DNA of 12,114 bases from Lentzea sp. (GCA_030146905.1 JASLAV010000079.1:1-12114); one strand, 5' to 3'. Numbered from the stretch's first letter, positions 1 to 7,466 are shown. The notes: generated from the letters alone by a model not told the origin. A program made the numbers and translations.

Positions 1-312
<312 letters not shown>

Positions 313-328
313 TCCTGTTCTGTTCCGG

Positions 329-364
329 GCACCCCCAGGCCGTTCCCCGGCCTGGGGGTGCTTT
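329..364 (+). terminator. Intrinsic terminator of katG
   Basis: A perfect 13-bp stem is formed by gcacccccaggcc (329-341) and ggcctgggggtgc (349-361) around a 7-nt loop, followed by TTT at 362-364. It begins 16 bases after the katG stop. The stem is long and GC-rich with only a short T run, as is usual in actinomycetes. Confidence 0.88.
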
Positions 365-365
365 C

Positions 366-735
366 GTTCCCGGCCGGTTGCGGCTGGTGGAGTTGTTGCG
401 CGGCAAGGGGATCTGGCGTACCGGTTCCCGGAGCTGCCGGCTGGCGTTCGCCTTCGGCACAGCACGGGTGTGCACAAGACCCGTTGCAGGCCACGGTGGT
501 ACCGCTTGGAGCGGTGCAGGCTGCCGGAGATCTGGCCGGAATCACGGCACACCGGGCAGACGTCGGCAAGGTCTGCCAGACAATCCGCTGAGCTGAAGGC
601 CGCCATGTCCTCACCGGTGGCGGCCAGGGATCCGGCAGACAGGGACTCGGCGGGCAGGGACTCGGCGGGCAGGGACTCGGCGGGCAGGAGCTTGGCGCCC
701 AGCGACGCCGCCGCAGCGAGGACGCGCGGTGTCAT
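366..735 (-). pseudogene. Possible small or decayed ORF coupled to dedA; product unknown
   Basis: An ATG at 735 (minus) shares the ATGA overlap with the dedA stop codon (732-735), a classic translational-coupling arrangement. The first 85 or so codons have coding-like GC3 and read MTPRVLAAAASLGAKLL, then three perfect PAESL pentapeptides plus diverged copies, then a segment with CPVC (codons near 550-560). The frame has no stop and continues antisense through katG to the window edge, which a real gene would not do. Near 475 the GC3-rich signal moves to another minus-strand frame, which continues to about 370 with a basic stretch (KANASRQLREPVRQ). This suggests a frameshifted or decaying gene, or a real small gene whose end I cannot place. 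I recognise no family. An entirely non-coding origin is also possible. Confidence 0.3.
626..700. repeat. 15-bp tandem repeat, three perfect plus two diverged copies
   Basis: The unit agggactcggcgggc occurs perfectly at 641-655, 656-670 and 671-685. It is flanked by diverged copies at 626-640 (agggatccggcagac) and 686-700 (aggagcttggcgccc). The unit length is a multiple of three. Read on the minus strand in the frame starting at 735, it encodes a PAESL pentapeptide repeat. Confidence 0.9.
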
Positions 736-1373
736 CGCCTCACTCGTGGCAGCACCTCCGTCCTTTCCGGATCCCCCTTCGGCTGCCGGCGCAACCGCGT
801 CACGACGAAGAGCACGACGGCGACGGAGACTGCCGCGAGCACGAACTTCTGGAAGACGCCGGCATAGGACTCGACGCGGTGCCAGTTCTCGCCGAGCGCG
901 TAGCCCGCGCCGACGAACACCGAGTTCCAGATCAGGCTGCCCGCGGTGGTGAGCACGAGGAACTTCGGGAAGTTCATGCGTTCGACCCCCGCGGGCAGCG
1001 AGATGAAGCTGCGGAACAGGGGCACCATGCGGCCTAAGAACACGGCCTTGGTGCCGTGGCGGGTGAACCAGGCCTCGGTCCTGTCGAAGTCGGTCACGCG
1101 CACCAGCGGGATCCTGGCCACCAGACGGCGGGTCCGGGTGCGGCCCAGGAGCATGCCCGCGAAGTAGACGACCACCGCGCCCGCCACCGAGCCGAGGGTG
1201 GTCCAGAACAGGGCCGCCGGCAGGCTGAACACGCCCTTGCTCGCGGAGAAGCCCGCCAGCGGCAGCACCAGTTCGCTCGGGATCGGCGGGAACAGGTTGT
1301 CCAGGCCCACGACCAGTGCCGCGCCCACGCCTCCCAGCGACTCCATCACGTCTACCGCCCACTCGGCCAGCAT
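732..1373 (-). CDS. DedA-family membrane protein
   Basis: This is a 213-residue polytopic inner-membrane protein of the DedA (SNARE-associated, PF09335) family. Bacterial members have been tied to recycling of the undecaprenyl-phosphate carrier lipid and to membrane homeostasis. The diagnostic parts are FPPIPSEL at 28-35 near the first hydrophobic hairpin (with conserved E34), GRMVPLFRSFISLPAG at 114-129 (with R115 and R121), and hydrophobic stretches at about 17-45, 53-78, 136-160 and 176-193. The length is normal for the family. I start at ATG 1373 because AGGGGA (1379-1384) lies 5 nt upstream and the residues before it are not family-like. It is divergent from the histidine kinase gene and overlaps a doubtful downstream ORF by ATGA. 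Which lipid or ion it handles cannot be read from the sequence. Confidence 0.92.
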   Translation of the reverse strand: MLAEWAVDVMESLGGVGAALVVGLDNLFPPIPSELVLPLAGFSASKGVFSLPAALFWTTLGSVAGAVVVYFAGMLLGRTRTRRLVARIPLVRVTDFDRTEAWFTRHGTKAVFLGRMVPLFRSFISLPAGVERMNFPKFLVLTTAGSLIWNSVFVGAGYALGENWHRVESYAGVFQKFVLAAVSVAVVLFVVTRLRRQPKGDPERTEVLPRVRR

Positions 1374-1402
1374 TGGTTTCCCCTCACGACGGGACAAAAG
1401 GT

Positions 1403-1449
1403 CGAGGTCAACGCTAGGAACGGGGAGGGGGCGGGACCACGAGGTCAAC
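1403..1449. repeat. 10-bp direct repeat in the dedA/kinase intergenic region
   Basis: The word cgaggtcaac occurs at 1403-1412 and again at 1440-1449, 37 bp apart, upstream of dedA and between it and the divergent kinase gene. On the minus strand each copy contains TTGACC, a -35-like word. A possible minus-strand -10 (TAGCGT, 1416-1411) sits between them. Its role as a regulator site or paired -35 elements is inference. Confidence 0.5.
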
Positions 1450-1481
1450 CGCCGGAAATGGTGGGGGAATCCGCACCGGGA

Positions 1482-1501
1482 CATTGCGGTAAACCGCAAT
1501 G
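1482..1501. promoter_or_regulatory. Perfect palindromic operator candidate upstream of the histidine kinase gene
   Basis: The 20-bp element cattgcggtaaaccgcaatg is a perfect 9-2-9 inverted repeat. It ends 33 bases before the proposed kinase start at 1535 and would touch the -35 zone of the proposed promoter (-10 TACGGT at 1522-1527). A palindrome of this quality usually binds a dimeric regulator. Which one is unknown. The response regulator encoded at 2650-3294 is one candidate. Confidence 0.6.
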
Positions 1502-1521
1502 CCGGCCTGTCCGGCCGTCGG

Positions 1522-1527
1522 TACGGT
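1522..1527 (+). promoter_or_regulatory. -10 element for a likely leaderless kinase transcript
   Basis: TACGGT fits the actinobacterial TANNNT consensus and lies 7 nt before GTG 1535, which places the transcript start at or next to the start codon. No convincing -35 is visible. This spacing supports GTG 1535 as the translation start. Confidence 0.45.
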
Positions 1528-1534
1528 GGCGATC

Positions 1535-2659
1535 GTGCACCAGAACGAGCAGCTCAGCGCGAGGTCGCTGGTGCAGGGGTGGTTCCGGACGCTCTACGGG
1601 GTGCTCGTGGGGACGTTCACCGCCCTGCCGGGTCTGGGCGCGGCGGTGCTGGGGTTCGGCGTGGTCAGGATGACCGAGGTCGAACTGCACAGGATGGCGC
1701 GGTACGGCGGCGCGGCGCACGCCGATCCGCTGACTCCCGGGCGGTGCCGGCGTTATCTCGGCGTGCGGTGGCTCGTGGGCGGGCTGGGCGCCGGTGTCGT
1801 GCTGATGCTGCTGCTCTACGTCACCACGGCGTTGTCGATGGTGACGGCGTGGCTCTTCGACGGCACGTGGGGGCTGGTGAAGGACGGCGACGACGTCAAC
1901 ACCGAACTGATCCTCCTGGTGGCGCTGCCGGGCGCGCTGCTCATCTTCGTGACGCTCGCCGGCGTCAGCGGTGTGGCGGCGCTCGACAGGTGGCTCGCCA
2001 CCACGATGCTCGGCAGGAGTCAGCAAACGCTGCTGCGCCAGCGGGTGGCGGAGCTGACCAGCACGCGTGCCGAGGTGATCGAGGCGATCGACGACGAGCG
2101 CAGGCGCATCGAACGCGACCTGCACGACGGCGTCCAGCAGCGGCTCGTCGCGCTCGGCATGCTGATCGGCAGGGCGAGGAGGACCGGCGACGACGAGCAG
2201 CTCCAGGACCTGCTGCGGCAGGCGCACGACACCGCGGGCGAGGCCATCGACGAGCTGCGCGAGGTGGCGACGCGGGTCTACCCCGCCGTGCTCGACGACG
2301 CAGGGCTGGCCGGGGCGCTTGAGGTGCTGGCGGAGCGGTCGAGCGTGCGCGTCGAGATCACCGACGAGCTGGAGACCTCACCGGGCACAGCGCTGGAGGC
2401 GGTGATCTACTTCGTGGTGTCGGAAGCCGTCACGAACGCGGCCAAGCACGCCGACCCGTCGATCGTCGAGATCGCGATGTGGCAGGCGGAGGGGCAGATC
2501 GCGATCATGGTGTGGGACGACGGCATCGGCGGCGCCGACCCCGCCGGCAGCGGGCTGTCGGGCCTGGCCAGGAGGGTCAAGGCGGTGGACGGCGACTTCC
2601 AGGTGACCAGCCCGCCGGGGGGTCCCACCAGAATCCTCGTGAGGGTGCCGTGCGCGTGA
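1535..2659 (+). CDS. Membrane sensor histidine kinase (HisKA_3 / NarL-system type)
   Basis: This is a 374-residue sensor kinase that should autophosphorylate on histidine and pass the phosphate to the regulator encoded next. Hydrophobic segments at about 20-44, 74-107 and 124-150 form a membrane sensor region resembling the putative sensor domain common in actinobacterial NarL-type kinases. A helical linker follows, then the HisKA_3 box ERDLHDGVQQRL with phospho-acceptor H197. The ATPase domain has an N-box around SEAVTNAAKHA (N301), a G1 motif DDGIGG at 328-333, and GSGLSGL at 338-344. GTG 1535 is preferred because a TANNNT element sits 7 nt upstream. ATG 1499 is in frame but lies inside the palindrome and lacks a ribosome site. 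The stop overlaps the regulator start by 10 bases, so the two are co-translated. The signal sensed is unknown. Confidence 0.92.
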   Translation: MHQNEQLSARSLVQGWFRTLYGVLVGTFTALPGLGAAVLGFGVVRMTEVELHRMARYGGAAHADPLTPGRCRRYLGVRWLVGGLGAGVVLMLLLYVTTALSMVTAWLFDGTWGLVKDGDDVNTELILLVALPGALLIFVTLAGVSGVAALDRWLATTMLGRSQQTLLRQRVAELTSTRAEVIEAIDDERRRIERDLHDGVQQRLVALGMLIGRARRTGDDEQLQDLLRQAHDTAGEAIDELREVATRVYPAVLDDAGLAGALEVLAERSSVRVEITDELETSPGTALEAVIYFVVSEAVTNAAKHADPSIVEIAMWQAEGQIAIMVWDDGIGGADPAGSGLSGLARRVKAVDGDFQVTSPPGGPTRILVRVPCA

Positions 2660-3294
2660 TCCTGGCTGAGGACTCGACGCTGCTGCGCGAAGGCCTGATC
2701 CGCCTGCTGGCCGAGGAGGGCCACGACGTCGTCGCGGCCGTCGGCACCGCGCCCGAGCTGCTCAAGGCCACTGAAGAACACCTGCCGGACATCGTGGTCA
2801 CCGACGTCCGCATGCCGCCGGGCCACAAGGACGACGGCATGCGCGCCGCCCTCCAGATCCGCGAGCGGTGGCCGGACGTCAGCGTGCTCGTGCTGTCGCA
2901 GTACCTGGAGAACCGCTACGCCACCGAGCTGATCACCGGCACCGGCGGCAAGGTCGGCTACCTGCTCAAGGACCGCGTGGCCCAGGTCGACGAGTTCCTG
3001 GAGGCGCTGGACCGCGTCGCGGCGGGCGGCGCGGCGTTCGACCCGGAGGTCGTCCGCCGCCTGCTCACCAGGACGTCGCACGTCGACCCGCTGGAGACCC
3101 TCACCGCGCGGGAGAAAGCCGTCCTCGAACTGATGGCGCAGGGCCTCACGAACACGCGCATCTCCGGCACCCTGCACCTGTCGCTGAGCTCCGTCGAGAA
3201 GCACATCAACTCGATCTTCGACAAGCTCGGTCTCAGCGGCGAGGCAGGGCTGAGCCGGCGGGTGCTGGCCGTGGTCCGCTACCTGGGCAGCTGA
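2650..3294 (+). CDS. NarL/FixJ-family response regulator
   Basis: This is a 214-residue DNA-binding response regulator, the partner of the preceding kinase. The receiver domain (about 1-120) has the acidic pocket E7-D8, phospho-acceptor D52 in VTDVRMPP, switch S83 and conserved K107 in YLLKDR. The LuxR-type helix-turn-helix (about 148-205) begins LTAREKAVLELMAQGLTN and contains SLSSVEKHINSIFDKLGL, the recognition-helix region. The start is GTG 2650: it reads straight into the beta-1 strand VRVILAED, and a GAGGG ribosome site (2641-2645) lies 4 nt upstream inside the kinase gene. It overlaps the kinase stop by 10 bases. Targets cannot be deduced. The palindrome before the kinase gene and the direct repeats near dedA are possible binding sites. 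Confidence 0.95.
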   Translation: MRVILAEDSTLLREGLIRLLAEEGHDVVAAVGTAPELLKATEEHLPDIVVTDVRMPPGHKDDGMRAALQIRERWPDVSVLVLSQYLENRYATELITGTGGKVGYLLKDRVAQVDEFLEALDRVAAGGAAFDPEVVRRLLTRTSHVDPLETLTAREKAVLELMAQGLTNTRISGTLHLSLSSVEKHINSIFDKLGLSGEAGLSRRVLAVVRYLGS

Positions 3295-3348
3295 CGCCGC
3301 CCGCTTCCCGCCCGCAACGGACTTCACCCGGACGGAATAGTTGATCAT

Positions 3349-3354
3349 TATGAT
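3349..3354 (+). promoter_or_regulatory. -10 element of a leaderless lipoprotein transcript
   Basis: TATGAT lies exactly 6 nt before GTG 3361, which places +1 on the start codon. A TTCACC word at 3323-3328 is a loose -35 candidate with a 20-bp spacer. The -10 is part of atcat-t-atgat (3344-3354), a short dyad. No Shine-Dalgarno sequence is needed for this arrangement, and none is convincing here. Confidence 0.55.
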
Positions 3355-3360
3355 GGGCAG

Positions 3361-4842
3361 GTGCCCCTGAGACGCCCACCTCTTGCGTTACTCGCTGCGC
3401 TCGCACTCCTCTGCGCGGTCACGGCGTGCACCAGCGAGGCGGCGGGCGACCCGGTGGGCAAACCCACCTCACAACCGGCGCCCACGGCACAGACGAACAC
3501 CCCGCCGCCGAGGGACAGGCTCAAGCTGACCGTCGAGAACGGCAGGCAGAGCCCCGGCACGGTGATCGCCGGGGTCGGCGACGCGGTGTACAACTACGCG
3601 CCGGCGGTGATGGTCGACGGCGGCAAGGTCCGCACGTGGTGGTGCAGCCAGATGGGCGTGGCCGCGCCGAACGGCGACGACATCCTCTACAGCGAGGGCC
3701 CTGGTGCCGACGGGCCGTTCACCACGGCCCACCCCGTGTTCTCGGGCAGCGGCGGCGACTTCGACGCGATGCACACGTGCGACCCGTCGCTGGTCAAGGT
3801 CGGCGACACCTACTTCATGTACTACACGGGCGCCAGCAGGGACAACCACGCCAACGGCAGCTCGGTCGGGGTCGCGACCAGCAAGGACGGCCTGAGCTGG
3901 ACGCGGGCCAACGGCGGTCAGGCGATCCTCGGCTCGTCCGGCGACATCATCCGCGAGAACACCTACGGGACCGGCCAGCAGTCGGCCGTCTACCTCGACG
4001 GCTGGGTGTACCTGCTCTTCACCGACACCACCGGCTTCGCGGGGGCCACGAACGGCGCGGGCCAGTACGTCCTGCGCTCCAAGGACCCGCTGTTCACCCG
4101 GGGCGTCGAGACGTTGAGCCCGCAGGGCTTCAAGCCCGTGAGCAAGACCAACGAGGCCCGCACCCGGTCCGTCGTCGAGGCGTTCAGCGCCGACTGGATG
4201 TGGATCGACGCGGCGTCGGCGTTCGCGATCGCCCACTCCACCGACCAGGGCACCACCATCACCTTCTGGAACAAGGAGTTCACCCGCCACCCGTACGACC
4301 CGGTGGTCATCCCCGGTGTCTGGAAGGAGGGTCCCGGCCTGGTGCGCACGCCGGAGGGTCACGCGCCGGTGCACGCCGGTGGGCCGTGCGACAAGGTGGC
4401 GATCGACGTGCTGCGCGCCACCGCGAGCGATTCCGGTGCCCCGACGGACATCCGCCACTTCGGCATCGACGCGCTCGGCCTCAACGGCTGCGCGACGCCG
4501 GACGAGGCGGAGGTGCTCGACGGCTTCTCGGTGCCCTCCCCCGAACGCACGGCCGACGTCGTCGTCAACGGCAGGGTCGTGCGGTTCGAACGCGGCTCGG
4601 CGGCGGCGAAGTTCGCCCGCGGCGTGATCGGGTGGCGGCCGAAGATCGTCGACTCGTTCCAGGTGGCGGTGCGCGTCCCGGCGGCGGCGCCCGCGGTGCT
4701 CGGGCCGGAAGGCCGGGCGGGGCTGCTGGTCGGCAACAAGCTGGTGGTCATCAACTCGCTGGAGGTGGCGCAGTCCAACTCCTCCGAGGTCTCCGTCGTG
4801 ACGCAGGAGCAGTGGGACCGCTACGAACGCCTCGTGAGCTGA
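3361..4842 (+). CDS. Secreted lipoprotein with GH43-like beta-propeller fold
   Basis: This is a 493-residue exported protein. The N-terminus has RR, a hydrophobic core and a lipobox ending at VTAC, so C23 should be lipidated and anchored outside the membrane. A Pro/Thr-rich linker (24-50) follows. The body has blade signatures of five-bladed propeller glycosidases (GH43/GH32/GH68-like): YAPAVMVDGG (79-88), CDPSLVKVGDTYFMYYTG (140-157), SKDGLSW (174-180) and NTYGTGQQSAVYLDGWVYLLFTD (200-222). D141 and E199 sit where such enzymes often keep acidic residues, but I cannot assign a catalytic triad. A C-terminal region after about residue 390 looks like an added beta domain. Start GTG 3361 is fixed by the -10 spacing and by the lack of an upstream in-frame start. 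The next gene begins 16 bases after its stop. The substrate is unknown; a non-catalytic glycan-binding role is possible. Confidence 0.8.
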   Translation: MPLRRPPLALLAALALLCAVTACTSEAAGDPVGKPTSQPAPTAQTNTPPPRDRLKLTVENGRQSPGTVIAGVGDAVYNYAPAVMVDGGKVRTWWCSQMGVAAPNGDDILYSEGPGADGPFTTAHPVFSGSGGDFDAMHTCDPSLVKVGDTYFMYYTGASRDNHANGSSVGVATSKDGLSWTRANGGQAILGSSGDIIRENTYGTGQQSAVYLDGWVYLLFTDTTGFAGATNGAGQYVLRSKDPLFTRGVETLSPQGFKPVSKTNEARTRSVVEAFSADWMWIDAASAFAIAHSTDQGTTITFWNKEFTRHPYDPVVIPGVWKEGPGLVRTPEGHAPVHAGGPCDKVAIDVLRATASDSGAPTDIRHFGIDALGLNGCATPDEAEVLDGFSVPSPERTADVVVNGRVVRFERGSAAAKFARGVIGWRPKIVDSFQVAVRVPAAAPAVLGPEGRAGLLVGNKLVVINSLEVAQSNSSEVSVVTQEQWDRYERLVS

Positions 4843-4847
4843 CCCCG

Positions 4848-4853
4848 TACCGT
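4848..4853 (+). promoter_or_regulatory. -10-like element before the GT-C-like gene
   Basis: TACCGT (TANNNT) lies 5 nt before GTG 4859, directly after the lipoprotein stop. It suggests the membrane protein gene may have its own leaderless transcript in addition to read-through from the lipoprotein gene. The short space leaves little room for a -35 outside coding DNA. Confidence 0.4.
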
Positions 4854-4858
4854 GCCCC

Positions 4859-6202
4859 GTGTTCGAATCGGACATGGGGGCTCTGGTGACGACGACCGGT
4901 GAACGACCGAAGGTTCTCGCGGACAGCGTGATCCCGCTGCCCGCGGACCCGCCGCACGAACGGGCGTGGTTCGGCATGGTGGCCGCGTTCGTCGGCTCGA
5001 TGGCGTTCCTGCTGCTCATCCCGGCCGGCTGGGCCAGGCTCGACCACCTGTGGGCGGAGGACGGCGCCAAGTTCGCGGTCGGTGCGATGCGGTTCCCTTT
5101 GCTGAACAACCTGGTCGAGCCGTACGGCGGCTACCTGCACACCTTGCCGCGCCTGGTCGCCGAGGTGGTCGCGCTGCTGCCGGTCGGGTGGACCGCCGCC
5201 GGCTTCGCCGTCGCCGCCGCGGTGCTGCGGGCGCTGGTCGCCCTGGTCGTGTTCGCCGGTTCCAGGGCGTACCTGAGGTCGACGCCGATGCGGTTCGCGC
5301 TGGCGGCGCTCGTGATCGTGTTGCCGGCCGGCAACTCCGAGACGTTGAACAACATGTCGAACCTGCACTGGTTCCTGCTCTACGGCGCCTTCTGGGCGTT
5401 GTTGTGGCGCGGCGCCCCGCGTGTGCCGGTCGCGTTGTTCGTGTTCCTCGCCGCCGTGTCGAGCCCGCTGGTCTTCGTCCTGGCCCCGATCGCGCTCGTG
5501 CGGTTGTTCCTGCCGCGCAAGGAGGTGGCGCTCGCGTTCCTGGCCGGTCTGGTCGCGCAGGGCGCCGCGATGGTCTTCGCGACGAGGGCGCCGTACTCGC
5601 ACGACGAGGTCGACCCGGTGCAGGTGCTGCTCGCGAGCCTGCTGCGGGTGCCGGTGGTGGCGTTCACCGGGTCCGAGAAGGCCGACGACTTCTACCCGGC
5701 GCTCGGCAACTCCGTGATCGTCGTGGCGCTGCTGATCGCCCTGGTGCCGATGGTGGCGGGGCTGAGGTTCGGCGACCGCGCCGGCCGGACGCTCATCGGA
5801 GTCTCCGCCGCCCTGAGCGTGATCGTCATCGTCGCGTGCCTGGTGCTCAACTGGGCCGCGGTGCTGCAGGTGCAGCAGCCCGACGTCGTGATGGCCGGGC
5901 AGCGCTACAGCATCGCGCCGTGCCTGTTCCTGTTCACCGCGATCTTCGCCGGCCTCGACCAGACGCCGGCCCCCACGTGGGGGCGCGCGGTGCTGGGCGC
6001 GAGCCGCTACGTGGTCGCGTTCCTGGTGGTGGTCAGCATCTTCTGGTACCTGCAGGAGTCCTCGCCGGTGCTGAAGGGCGTTCCGTGGGACGAGAGCGTC
6101 GCGAAGGCACGCGCCGAGTGCGCGGCGGGTGCCCAGGAGGTGCGGCTGGACCACGAGCCGAAGGACTGGTACTTCCGCGTTCCGTGCGGCGAGCTGGGCT
6201 GA
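4859..6202 (+). CDS. Polytopic membrane protein resembling GT-C glycosyltransferases
   Basis: This is a 447-residue integral membrane protein. An N-terminal tail of about 37 residues precedes a first membrane helix (about 38-58). Soon after comes WAEDG (65-69), an acidic pair in the first outer loop like that of polyprenol-phosphate-sugar-dependent GT-C enzymes. EPYGGYLHTLPRL (87-99) follows, then about eight further hydrophobic segments, and a GQRYSIAP motif before the last helices. The C-terminal 50 residues are soluble and hold two cysteines. I know this pattern from uncharacterised actinobacterial membrane proteins. The glycosyltransferase role is inference from the acidic loop and topology. 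GTG 4859 fits a TANNNT element 5 nt upstream; ATG 4874 is an alternative. Its position right after a glycan-related lipoprotein suggests joint work on a surface glycan. Confidence 0.72.
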   Translation: MFESDMGALVTTTGERPKVLADSVIPLPADPPHERAWFGMVAAFVGSMAFLLLIPAGWARLDHLWAEDGAKFAVGAMRFPLLNNLVEPYGGYLHTLPRLVAEVVALLPVGWTAAGFAVAAAVLRALVALVVFAGSRAYLRSTPMRFALAALVIVLPAGNSETLNNMSNLHWFLLYGAFWALLWRGAPRVPVALFVFLAAVSSPLVFVLAPIALVRLFLPRKEVALAFLAGLVAQGAAMVFATRAPYSHDEVDPVQVLLASLLRVPVVAFTGSEKADDFYPALGNSVIVVALLIALVPMVAGLRFGDRAGRTLIGVSAALSVIVIVACLVLNWAAVLQVQQPDVVMAGQRYSIAPCLFLFTAIFAGLDQTPAPTWGRAVLGASRYVVAFLVVVSIFWYLQESSPVLKGVPWDESVAKARAECAAGAQEVRLDHEPKDWYFRVPCGELG

Positions 6203-6213
6203 GCCGGGCGCGA

Positions 6214-6235
6214 GGGCGCGGCTCCCACCGCGCCC
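6214..6235. terminator. Hairpin between convergent genes, possible shared terminator
   Basis: Gggcgcgg (6214-6221) and ccgcgccc (6228-6235) form a perfect 8-bp stem with a 6-nt loop. It lies in the 55-bp gap between the convergent GT-C-like gene and the NmrA-like gene. There is no T run on either side, so terminator function is uncertain. Confidence 0.4.
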
Positions 6236-6257
6236 CGCACCGCTCCCCCGCCGGGCA

Positions 6258-7067
6258 CTACCCGCCGGACGTCCGGCTGAAGACGTCCGCGCAGAAGTCG
6301 CGGAACGACCGGGCGGGCCGGCCCGTCACGTCCTCGACGGTCGTGGTGACCCGGTCCTCCGCCCCGCCGCGGATGTCCTCGTCGAGCCCGGCGAGCAACG
6401 CCGCGAACTCCCTCGGCATGGCCGCGGCGAACCGGTCGGTCATCTCGTCCGTGCTGACCGGGCGGTGCCGGACCTCACGGCCGGTGATCCCGGTGATGAT
6501 CGCGGCCGCGTCGGCGTAGCTGAGCGCCTCCGGGCCGGTGATCAGGTGGTCGGTGTTGTGCGGCACTGGATCCGTCAGAGCCCGCGCGGCCACAGCGGCG
6601 ATGTCGGCGGCGTCGATGAACGCGACCCTGCCGTCGCCGGTGGCCGTGACGATCTCGCCGGCGCGGACACCCGCCGCCAGCTGGTGCTCGCCGGTGAAGT
6701 TCTGCATGAACCACGACGGCCGCAGCACCGCCCACTCCGGCATGGCGCGCACGAGTGCGGGGAGAGCGCCCATCCCCGTGGCGCTCTCCGGCACCGCGGA
6801 CGTGCTAAACAGCACAACTCGCCGCACGATTCGCGCCCGTGAAAGGAACGACTCGACCACCGGTGCGGGGTCCACGACCCCCACCGGAGGGATGAGGTAA
6901 ACGCCGTGTACCCCGTCCAGCGCGCCTTCGAACGTCGCCGGCTCGTCCCAGTCGAACCGCACCTGGCCCGGCAGGGACGGTTTCCTGGTGCCCACCACGG
7001 CGTCGGGCAGCATCGGGGCGAGCAGGCTGCCGGTGGTCCCGGTGCCCCCGATGACGAGCGTGGTCAC
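6258..7067 (-). CDS. NmrA-like NAD(P)-binding reductase (atypical SDR)
   Basis: This is a 269-residue atypical short-chain dehydrogenase of the NmrA/isoflavone-reductase-like group. The start reads VTTLVIGGTGTTGS, whose GGTGTTG (7-13) is the dinucleotide-binding glycine motif at the N-terminus. Later come GVYLIPPV, VVLFSTSAV, LRPSWFMQNF and IDAADIAAVAARAL, all positioned as in NmrA-type proteins that act as reductases or redox sensors. The classical SDR YxxxK pair is not evident, as is normal for this group. GTG 7067 overlaps the stop of the NTF2-like gene by GTGA, so the two form a coupled operon under the promoter facing tetR. The substrate is unknown; quinones or other electrophiles are plausible for the family but not shown. 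Confidence 0.85.
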   Translation of the reverse strand: MTTLVIGGTGTTGSLLAPMLPDAVVGTRKPSLPGQVRFDWDEPATFEGALDGVHGVYLIPPVGVVDPAPVVESFLSRARIVRRVVLFSTSAVPESATGMGALPALVRAMPEWAVLRPSWFMQNFTGEHQLAAGVRAGEIVTATGDGRVAFIDAADIAAVAARALTDPVPHNTDHLITGPEALSYADAAAIITGITGREVRHRPVSTDEMTDRFAAAMPREFAALLAGLDEDIRGGAEDRVTTTVEDVTGRPARSFRDFCADVFSRTSGG

Positions 7068-7447
7068 GACTTCCACTCGTGCAGGTTCAGCGGGTTCCAG
7101 TAGTCCCGGTAGTTCACGATCTCGCCGTCGCGGGTCTCGATGACCACGATGTAGGGGTACCGGTACGGCTCGCCCGTCGCCAGCACGACGCCCTCGGCGT
7201 CGAACTCGACGATGGCGACGTCCGGGTTGGTCGTCTGGTGGATGACCTGCTTGGGGAAGGCCTTGATGTCGTACATCTCCGGGTAGCCGCGCACGTAGTC
7301 GTGGATCGCCGCGCGGCCCTCCAGCCTGGCGGGCCAGCCGGGCGGTGCGAACGGGAACTCCGCCACGCCGTCCTCCGCCCACAGCTCGGCGAAGCCGGTC
7401 ATGTCCTTGTCCAGCAGCAGCTGCAACGCCCTCGGGATGAGGTCCAC
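7064..7447 (-). CDS. NTF2/SnoaL-like protein (PhzA/PhzB type)
   Basis: This is a 127-residue single-domain protein with the alpha+beta cone fold of the NTF2/SnoaL superfamily. Typical features are an N-terminal helical part (IPRALQLLLDKDMTGFAELW), a proline-rich segment with EFPFAPPGW, and a C-terminal sheet ending in ETRDGEIVNYRDYWNPLN. That ending resembles PhzA/PhzB-like members. Such proteins serve as small isomerases, cyclases or binding partners. GTG 7447 is chosen because GGAGGA (7453-7458) lies 5 nt upstream and an upstream extension would run through the operator. It is the first gene of a two-gene unit with the NmrA-like reductase, overlapping it by four bases, and is divergent from tetR. 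Its ligand is unknown. Confidence 0.85.
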   Translation of the reverse strand: MDLIPRALQLLLDKDMTGFAELWAEDGVAEFPFAPPGWPARLEGRAAIHDYVRGYPEMYDIKAFPKQVIHQTTNPDVAIVEFDAEGVVLATGEPYRYPYIVVIETRDGEIVNYRDYWNPLNLHEWKS

Positions 7448-7466
7448 GGATGTCCTCCGAATGAAG

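Noticed and set aside
626..700. CRISPR-like array
   Set aside because: The copies are contiguous 15-bp tandem units with no spacers; this is a coding-phase tandem repeat.
1499..1534. ATG 1499 as kinase start
   Set aside because: It lies on the last bases of the palindrome, has no ribosome site, and adds 12 residues without family features; GTG 1535 fits the -10 spacing.
2407..3348. 313-residue minus-strand ORF
   Set aside because: It is antisense to the end of the kinase gene and the whole response regulator gene, whose motifs are complete on the plus strand.
3469..5109. 546-residue minus-strand ORF
   Set aside because: It is antisense to the lipoprotein and GT-C-like genes, is rich in Arg/His/Val/Gly low-complexity runs, and shows no family motif; it is a GC-bias shadow.
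4751..6154. 467-residue minus-strand ORF
   Set aside because: It is a His/Arg/Gln-rich antisense shadow of the GT-C-like membrane gene, without plausible domains.
6201..6224. gagccg/cggctc hairpin
   Set aside because: It is only 6 bp with a 12-nt loop and is overlapped by the better 8-bp stem at 6214-6235.
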